From Anaerolineaceae bacterium (lineage in GTDB: Bacteria; Chloroflexota; Anaerolineae; JAAYZQ01), in NCBI GenBank assembly GCA_012514775.1, contig JAAYZQ010000255.1:1-11516 (forward strand): a stretch of DNA of 11,516 nt, written 5' to 3'. Shown one piece after another: positions 1 to 6,579 of this stretch. Below the pieces are notes generated by a model, which had not been told where the DNA came from, did not search any database, and saw nothing but the letters and a program-made list of their open reading frames with translations. Position 1 is the first letter of the stretch, and the number at the start of each line of letters is the position of its first letter. The translations under genes were made by a program, and so were the position numbers.

Positions 1-2
1 AC

Positions 3-1133
3 ATCGCCGATCCGACGACGACCCTCCTCTACACCGCGGCCCTGCTGTGGATTCCGGATCTCCTGGCCGGGCTGGCCATCGCCTGGATGTACGGCGGCTG
101 GTGGGCCATCAAGCGCGGCGCGCCGGCCATCGCCGTTGTCTCGCTCATTCACGGCGGCGTCCAGATGGGCTTGATTACCTTTCTTCCCGCCCTCGCCAAC
201 TTTATCGCCTCGGCCCTCGCCCTGGGCGCTGCCTTTCTCCTGACCCGGTGGAGCTTTTACCGGCAGGAAGACAAGGAGGCCGAGCCCGATCGCATCTTTA
301 CTGACGAAGCCAAAAACGCTGCCCTGGAAGAGCGCCAGGGCGAGGGCGAGGCCGGGCAGCAGCCCGCATCGCGCAAGGCTACCGCCCCCGAGATGTCGCT
401 GTTCCTCGCCTTTGCGCCCTATATCGTCCTGACGGTGCTGGCCGTCGTTGCCCTGCTCATCACGCCCGTGCGCGACTTCCTGGAGCAGATCCAGTTGGGG
501 CTGCCCTTTCCGGCAACCACCACCGGCTACGACGTGCAGCGCGAGGCGGTCGACTCGTACGCCAGCTTTGCCCCCCTGACCCACCCCGGCACGCTCCTCC
601 TCATCTCGGCCCTGTCGGGCTATCTTCTCTACCGCGCCCGGGGTCACTATCCGAAGGGGGTCAGCGCCGGCGGCATCCTGGCCCGCGCTGCCAACAACGC
701 GCTGCCGGCTACGACGGCCCTCGTCGGCCTCCTGCTCATCAGCAAGGTGATGGACCACACCGGCATGATCACCGTCCTCGCCCTGGGCGTCGCCGAGGTG
801 GCGCCCACCGTCGTCTTTGTTGCCGCCAGCAATTTCATAGGTATCCTTGGCGCCCTCATCACGTCGTCCAACACGGCGTCCAACCTGCTGTTCGCACCCT
901 TGCAGGCGACGGCCGCCGAGGTGGAGGGCGTTTCAGTCCCGCTTGCCGTGGCTGCCCAGTCGGCCGGCGGCGCGACGGGCAACGCCATCGCCCCGAGCGA
1001 CGCCCTCATGGGCGCCACCATTGCCGGCATTCCCGAGAGCCTGGGCAACATCCTTGCCAAGGCGCTGCCCTGGACCATCCTTGCCGGACTACTAATCTCG
1101 GCCGCCAGCGTCGCCATCCACTTTCTGTTCTAG
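3..1133 (+). CDS. lctP: L-lactate permease (LctP family), 5' end cut by the window
   Basis: Integral membrane permease that in characterised members imports lactate or glycolate with protons. The frame is open from base 3, giving 376 residues. The family is usually about 550, so roughly the first third is missing to the left. The C-terminal half carries the family signature: a GALITSSNTASNLLFAPLQA stretch (about bases 849-908), then an AAQSAGGATGNAIAPSDAL stretch, both matching the motifs I remember from E. coli LldP (GSDTSSNALF, GGVTGKMISPQS). Several long hydrophobic helices are visible, with a charged, probably cytosolic loop at about bases 261-390 (DKEAEPDRIF..., GEGEAGQQ). It ends with a hydrophobic helix and a TAG stop. 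The 62-aa gene starts 7 bp downstream, so the two are probably co-transcribed. Substrate within the family (lactate, glycolate or another organic acid) cannot be settled here. Confidence 0.92.
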   Translation: MADPTTTLLYTAALLWIPDLLAGLAIAWMYGGWWAIKRGAPAIAVVSLIHGGVQMGLITFLPALANFIASALALGAAFLLTRWSFYRQEDKEAEPDRIFTDEAKNAALEERQGEGEAGQQPASRKATAPEMSLFLAFAPYIVLTVLAVVALLITPVRDFLEQIQLGLPFPATTTGYDVQREAVDSYASFAPLTHPGTLLLISALSGYLLYRARGHYPKGVSAGGILARAANNALPATTALVGLLLISKVMDHTGMITVLALGVAEVAPTVVFVAASNFIGILGALITSSNTASNLLFAPLQATAAEVEGVSVPLAVAAQSAGGATGNAIAPSDALMGATIAGIPESLGNILAKALPWTILAGLLISAASVAIHFLF

Positions 1134-1140
1134 AGGAACC

Positions 1141-1329
1141 ATGACCAGAAATCATCTGTACATTGCCGCCAGCCTTTTGAGCCTCGTCGCGCTGGCCCTC
1201 ATCGTCCTGGGCCTGCCCGACCGCTCGCCCCTGTGGCAGATCGGTCTCGGTCTCGTGGCGCTCGCCATGCTCCTGTCGCTGGCCACGCGCTGGATGGCGA
1301 GAAAAGAAGAGCAACAAAGCAGCGAATAA
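1141..1329 (+). CDS. small two-helix membrane protein, function unknown
   Basis: I do not recognise a family. The 62-residue product has two predicted membrane helices (about residues 6-25 and 32-49), a short polar turn between them (LPDRSPLW), and a charged C-terminal tail (RWMARKEEQQSSE) that is probably cytosolic by the positive-inside rule. It starts at an ATG preceded by GAGGAA a few bases upstream, and only 7 bp separate it from the stop of the lactate permease. This tight spacing suggests a shared transcript and perhaps an accessory role for the transporter, but nothing in the sequence proves that. Its existence rests on the ribosome site, codon-like GC pattern and helix pattern. Confidence 0.72.
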   Translation: MTRNHLYIAASLLSLVALALIVLGLPDRSPLWQIGLGLVALAMLLSLATRWMARKEEQQSSE

Positions 1330-1343
1330 GCCTTGGCACCATT

Positions 1344-1372
1344 TTGACAACTCGCCTGGTGTCGAGTACAAT
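1344..1372 (+). promoter_or_regulatory. sigma-70-type promoter for the kinase-like gene
   Basis: TTGACA at 1344-1349 and TACAAT at 1367-1372 are separated by exactly 17 bases; both boxes are at or one base from consensus. The expected transcription start is near 1379, leaving a leader of about 67 bases. A small perfect inverted repeat, ACTCG (1350-1354) and CGAGT (1363-1367), fills the spacer and touches the -10 box, so it could be an operator. With 5-bp arms that part is weak. Confidence 0.78.
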
Positions 1373-1381
1373 GCAGCCTGT

Positions 1382-1409
1382 GGCCCGGTGAGGTGCCGGC
1401 GATAGGGCC
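1382..1409 (+). promoter_or_regulatory. possible leader hairpin upstream of the kinase-like gene
   Basis: GGCCC (1382-1386) can pair with GGGCC (1405-1409), with an inner two-base GG/CC pairing at 1387-1388 and 1396-1397. It begins just after the predicted transcription start and lies in the 5' untranslated leader. It may be a stabilising or attenuating stem. No known riboswitch class was recognised, and in DNA this GC-rich a stem of this size can arise by chance. Confidence 0.25.
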
Positions 1410-1445
1410 AGTTCCTCGTCGATACCTCCGGCGGCCAGGCGGCCA

Positions 1446-3038
1446 GTGAAGCCTCGACGCCAGCCATGGTCGGATACCGGGCGTGCCCCTGCCGGGCGTT
1501 CCCGCGTCGCCCCGCTGCTGTTCGCGGCCCTGCTCCTCATCGCCATGCCCGCTGCCGTCGGCACCATCGCCCTCATCGTCGCCAACGCTGCCGAGTACGG
1601 TCTTGCTCGCGTGCCCGTTGCCTCGTGGCTGGTGCTGGGCCTGGCCGGGCTGCTCCTTGCCGTCGCCGGCACCGGAGCCTACTCCTGGGCCGGCTGGCGG
1701 AAAACGCAAAGACACCTGGCCGAGACCGCCCGGGAGCTGGCCGACCTGCAGAGCCGGCCCATCGAAGATGCCATCCCTGCCGTGGTCGGCCACAGGCAGC
1801 TCTCCCACGCCGAGCCGGTGGCCCTCCTCCAGGTCCTGTTCCGCCGCCCGCCCGATGTACGCTACGTCCACGTCGCGCCCCTGTCCGGCGGATTTGGAGG
1901 CAGCACCGTGCTGCTCGCCCGGCTCCAGCTTGAGCAAGGTGGAATCGACCCGGCCCGCACGTTCGTCGTGAAGGTCGGCGTTCCGAGCGACATGGCGGGC
2001 GAACAGTCCAAGTTCCACCAGTACGTGCTGCCCGCCCGGGTACAGGCTCCCGCCTTCTTCCGTCACGCCGTGTGGGGCGACTGGTCGGCGATTGCCTACA
2101 AGTTCGCGGGCCTGGATCCCAACGGCGAGGTCCAGAGCCTGGACCACGTCTATCGTAGCTACGCTACGCCCGAGCTGGTGAGGCTGATGGTCGCCATCTA
2201 CGGCCACCTGGAGCAGGCCTGGTACGAGCACGGGCAGGTGGAGCGGACCGACCTCTATGCCGAATACCACCTGCTCGGCCAGAAGGCGGCCGCCATCGCC
2301 GGGCACGTGGCCCGGCTCGCCGACGAGACCGATCCCTACCGCTTGAACCTGGGAGCCCTCGAAGAGGAGCTGCAGCCCAACTTGCGGCCGGCGTTCTGCC
2401 CCGATGCGACAATTCCCTGGTCGGACCCCGTGGCCTTTGTCCGCACGTGGACCGGCCGAAGCCTCACCGTCCCCGTCCATCGCGCCACCGTGCACGGCGA
2501 CCTCAACGCGCGCAACGTGCTCGTGGAGATCGGCGCCGACCTGCAAAAGCAAGTGTGGTTCATTGACTTTAGCCACACCGGGGCGGGGTTGTCAGAGGAG
2601 CGCACGGCCGAGGCCCTTGTCGCCGGCCGGCTATCGGCCGGCGACAAGGGCCACACCCTCCGCGATTTTTCCCGGATGGAAGCGGACCTGAGGTTCATCC
2701 TGACCCGGCTGGCCGACGGTGACGATTTGCGCCAGGCAATCGCCTTCGAGCGCGCCTTGCTGGGCGCGGGGCTGGCGCTCCCTGCCGAGCCGCCTTCCGG
2801 CACCATTCCCTTTGACGAACGATTTCAGAAAGCCTGGCTGGTGATCGGCGAACTTCGCCGCCGTGCCGCCGCCTACCTGGTCAACCCCGACGACCTGCGC
2901 CCCTACTACTTTGCCCTGCTCCAATCCACCCTGCCCATCGTCTACTACCATCCAGACCAGTTCGAAAGTCGCGCCTGCGAGCGCCAGCAAAAGCGCTACG
3001 CGCTGATCGCGGCCGGAATGCTCTGCCACGAGTTATAG
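1446..3038 (+). CDS. membrane-anchored APH/protein-kinase-fold protein
   Basis: 530 residues. Two N-terminal helices (about 22-46 and 58-80) anchor it in the membrane. A basic, amphipathic stretch (84-100) then leads to a cytosolic kinase-like domain. Visible kinase elements are a glycine-rich loop LSGGFGGSTV (146-155), an ATP-lysine candidate K176 in VVKVG, a catalytic loop HGDLNARN (350-357, with D352 and N357), and the metal aspartate D374 in FIDFSHTG. These match the APH/choline-kinase branch. From memory the domain also resembles the kinase-fold module Pfam calls ternary complex associated domain 9, which I could not check. The start is GTG, with AGGCGG 4 bases upstream; no in-frame ATG precedes the first helix. 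The substrate is unknown. A segment after HTGAG (about 380-400) looks inserted and contains a perfect DNA inverted repeat. The gene converges on the ATPase-winged-helix gene. Confidence 0.85.
   Translation: MKPRRQPWSDTGRAPAGRSRVAPLLFAALLLIAMPAAVGTIALIVANAAEYGLARVPVASWLVLGLAGLLLAVAGTGAYSWAGWRKTQRHLAETARELADLQSRPIEDAIPAVVGHRQLSHAEPVALLQVLFRRPPDVRYVHVAPLSGGFGGSTVLLARLQLEQGGIDPARTFVVKVGVPSDMAGEQSKFHQYVLPARVQAPAFFRHAVWGDWSAIAYKFAGLDPNGEVQSLDHVYRSYATPELVRLMVAIYGHLEQAWYEHGQVERTDLYAEYHLLGQKAAAIAGHVARLADETDPYRLNLGALEEELQPNLRPAFCPDATIPWSDPVAFVRTWTGRSLTVPVHRATVHGDLNARNVLVEIGADLQKQVWFIDFSHTGAGLSEERTAEALVAGRLSAGDKGHTLRDFSRMEADLRFILTRLADGDDLRQAIAFERALLGAGLALPAEPPSGTIPFDERFQKAWLVIGELRRRAAAYLVNPDDLRPYYFALLQSTLPIVYYHPDQFESRACERQQKRYALIAAGMLCHEL
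2612..2652. repeat. perfect 18-bp inverted repeat inside the kinase-like gene
   Basis: The arm GGCCCTTGTCGCCGGCCG (2612-2629) is matched without mismatch by its reverse complement at 2635-2652, with a 5-base loop (GCTAT). It is the longest perfect hairpin I found in the window. It lies within the coding frame, in the segment between the HTG and GHTLRDF parts of the kinase domain. An 8-bp direct repeat, GCCACACC, occurs at 2572-2579 and again at 2650-2657, one copy overlapping the right arm, with a 78-bp (26-codon) period. It could be an in-frame palindromic insertion element, an RNA structure, or a regulatory site. Confidence 0.85.
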
Positions 3039-3062
3039 CTGGAGGTTTGGAATTGCTGGGCG

Positions 3063-4370
3063 CTAGCCGTTAAGCCGGTAACCGACGTTCCGGATCGTCT
3101 CCACGCTGCGGTATTCGGGGTCCCTCGCCAGCCGGCGGCCCGGGGGATCCAGCGCGCGGCGCAGCCGCTTGGCGAGCTGTGCCAGGGCAGCATCGGTCAC
3201 GCCGGCGGCCTCGGCGCCGTACACGGCCTCGATGATCTCGCCGGCCGGCACCACCTGGCCGGGCGACCGGGCCAGCGCCAGGAGCAAGGCAAAGACGCGC
3301 GGCGGCAGGGCCACCCGCTCTTCGCCCGCCGCCGAAGCCACGCGTGCCTCGTTGGCTCCGCTGGCAGTAATGCGAACGGCGGCCGGGAGGGCTGGCCTGG
3401 CCTGAACAAAGGCCAGGAACAGCGGGCAAAAGAGCGATGGCGCGCCCGCCGGCCCGGCGCGGGTCACCAGGCCAAAGCGTTCCAGCGACAGGACGCCTGC
3501 CAACGCGGCGCCGGGCGTGATGCCGCGGGCAAGATCCAGGGCCGCCGCCTGCTCGACGGCGGACAGATCGCACCACAGCTCGTCGGCGAGGCAAGCGATC
3601 TTGGCCGAGCCCAGCAGGCGGGCGGAGAGGCCGGCCGGCGGCAGCGACGCATCGGCCCACCCGCTGGCCACCAGCTCGGCGGCGTTCTTTAAAAAGCCGG
3701 GGTGGCCGCCGGTGACCGCCAGGAGGGCGGCGCTCTGCGTGTTGTCAAAGGTGAATCCGAGCCGCTCCTCGTCGCGGCAGAGCGACTCCAGCGCGTCGGC
3801 GCGGGCAAGCGGTCCGACGTTGCACGGATCGTCCAGCAGTTCGCTCAGCTCGTGGAGGGGCCCCGGCAGCCGGCGGCCGGCAAGGATGTACGACAGGTTG
3901 CCCTTTGGCCGGCTGTTGCGCAGGTGCGCCAAAAAGTTGTGGAACGGCCGGCTCTGCCGGGCCTCGGCCTGATCCAGGTCGTCCAGCGCGACGACCAGGT
4001 GCACGTCGGGGTGCAGGGAGAGGATCGCGTCCTTGAGTTGCGGGCGCGGGCTGTCCGAGCCCGGGCCGGCATGGGCGACGAGCTGCTCGCGCTCTAGCTG
4101 AGCCAGGATTTCCGCCAGGATCTCGCCTTCGTCGCCGCGGGCGAGGCCCACGCAGTCGACGTAGGCAAAGGCGGTGGTGGCGGCGCGAGTGCCCAGGTGC
4201 AGGGCCTGGGCCCCACGGTTAGAGACCACGAAGCGCAGCGCGCTCGACTTGCCCATGCCGGCCAGGCCCGTCACGGCGATGCTGCGCAACCGGTAGACGG
4301 CGCCCAGAATCTGCTCGACCTCGGCACGGCGATAGTCTGCTGGAAAGGCGTTCTCTTTGAAGACCGGCAT
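3063..4370 (-). CDS. P-loop ATPase with C-terminal OmpR-type winged helix
   Basis: 435 residues; a predicted nucleotide-controlled DNA-binding regulator in the cytosol. Residues 1-about 300 form a STAND/AAA-like ATPase: Walker A GLAGMGKS (35-42), Walker B LVVALDD (125-131), an arginine-containing ILAGRRLPG sensor region, and a VTGGHPGFLKNAAEL lid motif typical of these ATPases. Residues about 330-435 are a full OmpR/PhoB-type effector domain, with an initial beta sheet, SPGQVVPAGEIIEAVYG, a recognition helix in DAALAQLAKRLRRAL, and the closing IRNVGYRLN hairpin. No TPR sensor array or receiver domain is present. I chose the ATG at 4370 because AGGAG (4380-4384) lies 9 bases upstream and a strong promoter overlaps any longer reading from the TTG at 4505. 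It converges on the kinase-like gene with a 24-bp gap. The target genes and the ligand are not evident. Confidence 0.88.
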   Translation of the reverse strand: MPVFKENAFPADYRRAEVEQILGAVYRLRSIAVTGLAGMGKSSALRFVVSNRGAQALHLGTRAATTAFAYVDCVGLARGDEGEILAEILAQLEREQLVAHAGPGSDSPRPQLKDAILSLHPDVHLVVALDDLDQAEARQSRPFHNFLAHLRNSRPKGNLSYILAGRRLPGPLHELSELLDDPCNVGPLARADALESLCRDEERLGFTFDNTQSAALLAVTGGHPGFLKNAAELVASGWADASLPPAGLSARLLGSAKIACLADELWCDLSAVEQAAALDLARGITPGAALAGVLSLERFGLVTRAGPAGAPSLFCPLFLAFVQARPALPAAVRITASGANEARVASAAGEERVALPPRVFALLLALARSPGQVVPAGEIIEAVYGAEAAGVTDAALAQLAKRLRRALDPPGRRLARDPEYRSVETIRNVGYRLNG

Positions 4371-4379
4371 CGAGCCACA

Positions 4380-4384
4380 CTCCT
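4380..4384 (-). promoter_or_regulatory. ribosome binding site fixing the ATPase start
   Basis: On the minus strand AGGAG lies 9 bases before the ATG at 4370-4368. This, with the promoter further upstream, rules against the 45-residue N-terminal extension that the open frame would allow. Confidence 0.7.
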
Positions 4385-4413
4385 GTTTGCCCGTGGGCCG
4401 CTGTCGCTGGCTG

Positions 4414-4423
4414 ACAATATTGT
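4414..4423. promoter_or_regulatory. 10-bp palindrome over the -10 box (candidate operator)
   Basis: ACAATATTGT is a perfect palindrome that covers most of the -10 hexamer and the start region of the ATPase-winged-helix promoter. A dimeric winged-helix protein bound there would block RNA polymerase, so autorepression by the gene's own product is a reasonable guess. AT-rich -10 regions produce short palindromes easily, so confidence is low. Confidence 0.35.
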
Positions 4424-4447
4424 ACCATAACTGTTGGCCGCTATCAA
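4419..4447 (-). promoter_or_regulatory. sigma-70-type promoter for the ATPase-winged-helix gene
   Basis: Reading the minus strand, TTGATA (4447-4442) and TACAAT (4424-4419) are separated by exactly 17 bases, giving a near-consensus promoter. Transcription should begin near 4412, about 42 bases before the ATG at 4370. The -10 hexamer is identical to that of the convergent kinase-like gene. Confidence 0.75.
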
Positions 4448-4487
4448 CTGCCTGACCGGTCCCGATCAAGCAAGCGGGCCGGACGTG

Positions 4488-4496
4488 TGTCATAAT
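4488..4496 (+). promoter_or_regulatory. possible extended -10 promoter for the secreted propeller gene
   Basis: TGTCATAAT fits an extended -10 element (TG, one base, then a hexamer one base off TATAAT). No convincing -35 lies 16-18 bases upstream. The start would be near 4503, giving a leader of about 25 bases with AAAGGAG before the ATG at 4528. It is divergent from the ATPase promoter, with the two -10 boxes about 70 bp apart. Confidence 0.4.
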
Positions 4497-4527
4497 AGGC
4501 CACAACGAGGAAAGAAAGGAGATCGCT

Positions 4528-5679
4528 ATGAAAGTCAGAACAATGCTCCGGACCGCTCTGCCCGGCCTGCTCTTGATGGCCCTCCTGGCCGGTGCTGGGC
4601 CCGTGTTGTCCCAGGACGCCGGCGCCCCGGCCCTGGGCTGGCAGATCGAGATCGCAGACCCAGACGGCGCCTCCGTGCCCTCGCTGGCGTTGGATGCCCA
4701 GGGCCGGCCGCACGTGGCCTATGGCGGCAACCTGGCCGGTACCTACGAGTATGGCCTGAAATACGCCTGGCACGATGGCTCGGCCTGGCAGATCGAGATG
4801 GTGGACGAGGATATCAGCCCGGGCTGGGAAAACTCGCTGATCATCGACCCGCTGGGCGATCCGCACATCGCCTACCACGATCCGCACGAGGCATTGATGT
4901 ATGCCCACTACTACAGCGGGAGCTGGCACGTCCAGCAGGTAGAGACCGGTGGGGACGTCGGCGAAAAGGCCGTGCTCGACCTGGACTCGGCCAACATGCC
5001 CCACATCGCCTCCTGGGACTATACCAACCACCGCATCCGGTATGCGCGGCGCAGCGGACCGGACTGGGAACTGGAGACCGTGGTGACGTTCGTGGGCACG
5101 GGCAGCACCACGTCGCTGTGGTTTGCCCTGGACGCGGCCGATCAGCCGCACATCTGCTACTATGATTATGACCTGACCCTGCTGCGCTATGCGCGCAAGG
5201 TAGGCGGCGTCTGGCAAAGCGAGACGGTCGATCCCGAAGAGCACCGGGGCCACGACTGCTCGCTTGTAGTCGACGCTCAGGGATATCCGCGCATCAGCTA
5301 CAGGGGCGATGGCTTGATGTACGCCCGCTACGACGGCTCGACGTGGCGGCGCACGCAGGTTGACAACGACTGGGGCGCCGGCTACGGCATATCACTGGCC
5401 CTCGACGGGCACGGCCGCTCGCATATTGCCTACGGCGTCCAGGACTACCCGGACCCCGAGCTGCGCTACGCATACTTTGACGGTTTCGACTGGCAGATCG
5501 AGAGCGTCGATACGGCGGCCGAGTCAAGCCGCTTCGAATGGATGTCGCTGGCGATGGACGCCGAGAACCAACCCCACGTCGCCTACCAGGACTTGCAACC
5601 GAACGACCTGAAGTACGCGGTGAAAGGCCTGCCCAAGATCGTCAGCCGGCTCTACCTGCCCTTGATAAATCGCGACTGA
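4528..5679 (+). CDS. secreted seven-bladed beta-propeller protein
   Basis: 383 residues. An N-terminal signal peptide (MKVRTMLRT, hydrophobic 10-23, likely cleavage after VLS28) exports it. The mature part is seven copies of a roughly 48-residue repeat, each containing a SLALDAQGRPHVAY-like core, starting near residues 52, 103, 149, 198, 245, 289 and 340. Between cores lie LKYAxxDGSxWQIExVD segments, the usual outer strands of a propeller blade. The count of seven indicates one closed propeller. The C-terminus is RLYLPLINRD, a short hydrophobic tail of a kind I recall on many exported Chloroflexota proteins. The start is supported by AAAGGAG six bases upstream. No catalytic motif was seen; a binding or scaffold role outside the cell is likely. 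It lies 71 bp upstream of the four-gene envelope cluster and may be co-transcribed with it. Confidence 0.88.
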   Translation: MKVRTMLRTALPGLLLMALLAGAGPVLSQDAGAPALGWQIEIADPDGASVPSLALDAQGRPHVAYGGNLAGTYEYGLKYAWHDGSAWQIEMVDEDISPGWENSLIIDPLGDPHIAYHDPHEALMYAHYYSGSWHVQQVETGGDVGEKAVLDLDSANMPHIASWDYTNHRIRYARRSGPDWELETVVTFVGTGSTTSLWFALDAADQPHICYYDYDLTLLRYARKVGGVWQSETVDPEEHRGHDCSLVVDAQGYPRISYRGDGLMYARYDGSTWRRTQVDNDWGAGYGISLALDGHGRSHIAYGVQDYPDPELRYAYFDGFDWQIESVDTAAESSRFEWMSLAMDAENQPHVAYQDLQPNDLKYAVKGLPKIVSRLYLPLINRD

Positions 5680-5691
5680 GCACGCTCGCCT

Positions 5692-5712
5692 CGCCCGCCG
5701 CCCTGGCGGGCG
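5692..5712 (+). terminator. GC hairpin between the propeller gene and the envelope cluster
   Basis: CGCCCGCC (5692-5699) pairs perfectly with GGCGGGCG (5705-5712) around a 5-base loop, 13 bases after the propeller gene stop. No T-run follows, so it is not a standard intrinsic terminator. It may instead cause partial termination or protect the upstream mRNA end, giving different levels of the propeller and the downstream genes. Confidence 0.4.
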
Positions 5713-5740
5713 GGGCGGCACTGCAAAGCCACGCACCACC

Positions 5741-5748
5741 AGGAGGAG
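5741..5748 (+). promoter_or_regulatory. strong Shine-Dalgarno fixing the DUF4410-like start
   Basis: AGGAGGAG ends 2 bases before the ATG at 5751. The same frame stays open upstream to 5538, inside the propeller gene, so this site decides the start. Confidence 0.7.
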
Positions 5749-5750
5749 AA

Positions 5751-6191
5751 ATGGAGCTGAGGGGGATCCAGTGTGTTGTCGAGCCTTTCTCGACCACCTA
5801 CACCACCGTCAACAGCCCCGTGGATGTCGAGACCCTTTCCGCCACGTTTCACGCCGAGCTCGTCAAGCACCTGGCGCGCTTCGGGCTCGTCGTGTCGGCC
5901 GCCAACCCTGCCGGGGGACCAGGCGAGATCGAGATTGAGGGTGATTTCGTCCAGTTCGACGAAGGCAGTCGCTGGCAGCGTTACTTTCTGACTTTCATGT
6001 CCGGCGGCGCTGCCGTCGAGGTGGAGAGCCGGCTCTATCATCGCGGGACGCTCGTGAGCGAGCTGTACGCCAGGACGAACCAGGGCATCGGCTTCCTGGG
6101 CGGAAGCGGCAAGAAGCTGCTGAATCGCTCCGCGGCGGCGGCCGGCCGCTTGATCGCCGGCCAGGTGATTGCCGCGCTGCAAGCGCGTTAG
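5751..6191 (+). CDS. DUF4410-like protein, function unknown
   Basis: 146 residues with no signal peptide or membrane helix. The layout recalls DUF4410: an early helix (LSATFHAELVKHLARFGL, about 29-46), a beta segment IEIEGDFVQFDEGSRWQRYFL with the family-like Gly-Ser...Arg after a short strand, a GG-containing turn, a strand pair AVEVESRLYHRGTLVSEL, then a Gly/Ala-rich C-terminal helix (SAAAAGRLIAGQVIAAL). Similarity is by pattern only. DUF4410 proteins are often lipoproteins, but this one lacks a lipobox. The start is set by AGGAGGAG. The next gene begins 12 bp after the stop, and its Shine-Dalgarno sequence directly follows the TAG, so translation is likely coupled. Confidence 0.75.
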   Translation: MELRGIQCVVEPFSTTYTTVNSPVDVETLSATFHAELVKHLARFGLVVSAANPAGGPGEIEIEGDFVQFDEGSRWQRYFLTFMSGGAAVEVESRLYHRGTLVSELYARTNQGIGFLGGSGKKLLNRSAAAAGRLIAGQVIAALQAR

Positions 6192-6203
6192 GAGGAAGGG
6201 ACC

Positions 6204-6569
6204 ATGAACGTCGAGGGCAAAATCACGTCGGGCCGGTCCTTGCGCCAATGGCAGGCTCATTTCCACAGCCAGGTCCGCCAGGGGCGCCCGGCGCGCGACC
6301 TGCTTGCCGACATGATCCAGGCCGGCTATTCACCGGACGAAGCCAGGGCCATGGCCGACCGAGCCGTGCGAGCCTATCGCAGCGCGCTTGGCAAGCTCTT
6401 GGGCTGCAGCACGCTTCTCCTGCTGGGCGGCATCCTCTTTACCTGCTCCACCTACAGCACTGCCAGGGCGTCAGGTTCTGCAAGTATGTACTATATCTGG
6501 ATCGGGGGCGTCCTGTGTGGGCTGATCGGCATTGTCTACAGCGTCGTCCGAATGTCCAGGCTGCGGTGA
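6204..6569 (+). CDS. small membrane protein with N-terminal helical domain
   Basis: 121 residues. Residues 10-62 are amphipathic helices with a MIQAGYSPDEARAMADRAV motif. This is a GYxPxEA turn between two helices, similar to short helical modules that bind other proteins, but not a family I can name. Two membrane helices follow (about 64-81 and 96-115), separated by a short Ser-rich loop (YSTARASGSASM), then a basic end (RMSRLR). By charge, both termini are likely cytosolic. GGAGGAAGGG lies directly after the previous stop, a few bases before the ATG. The next gene starts 10 bp after its stop, with a Shine-Dalgarno that overlaps the TGA. The spacing ties it to its neighbours as one operon. 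Confidence 0.8.
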   Translation: MNVEGKITSGRSLRQWQAHFHSQVRQGRPARDLLADMIQAGYSPDEARAMADRAVRAYRSALGKLLGCSTLLLLGGILFTCSTYSTARASGSASMYYIWIGGVLCGLIGIVYSVVRMSRLR

Positions 6570-6574
6570 GGAGG
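6569..6574 (+). promoter_or_regulatory. Shine-Dalgarno overlapping the upstream stop codon
   Basis: AGGAGG begins on the last base of the TGA of the 121-aa gene and sits 5 bases before the ATG at 6580. It sets the start of the 732-aa protein against a 16-codon upstream extension and indicates coupled translation. Confidence 0.7.
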
Positions 6575-6579
6575 AAACC

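Noticed and set aside
1152..2576. Long open frame on the minus strand opposite the kinase-like gene
   Set aside because: It has no recognisable motifs, is rich in Gly/Arg/His, spans a strong plus-strand promoter and two plus-strand genes, and is the mirror of GC-rich codons.
3039..3062. Bidirectional terminator between the convergent genes
   Set aside because: The 24-bp gap and its edges hold no stable stem and no T-run on either strand.
4371..4505. N-terminal extension of the ATPase from the TTG at 4505
   Set aside because: It would include the promoter boxes (4419-4447) and the ribosome site at 4380-4384, and its residues match no part of the ATPase family.
5538..5750. N-terminal extension of the DUF4410-like gene into the propeller gene
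   Set aside because: It overlaps the well-supported end of the propeller gene and ignores the AGGAGGAG placed just before the ATG at 5751.
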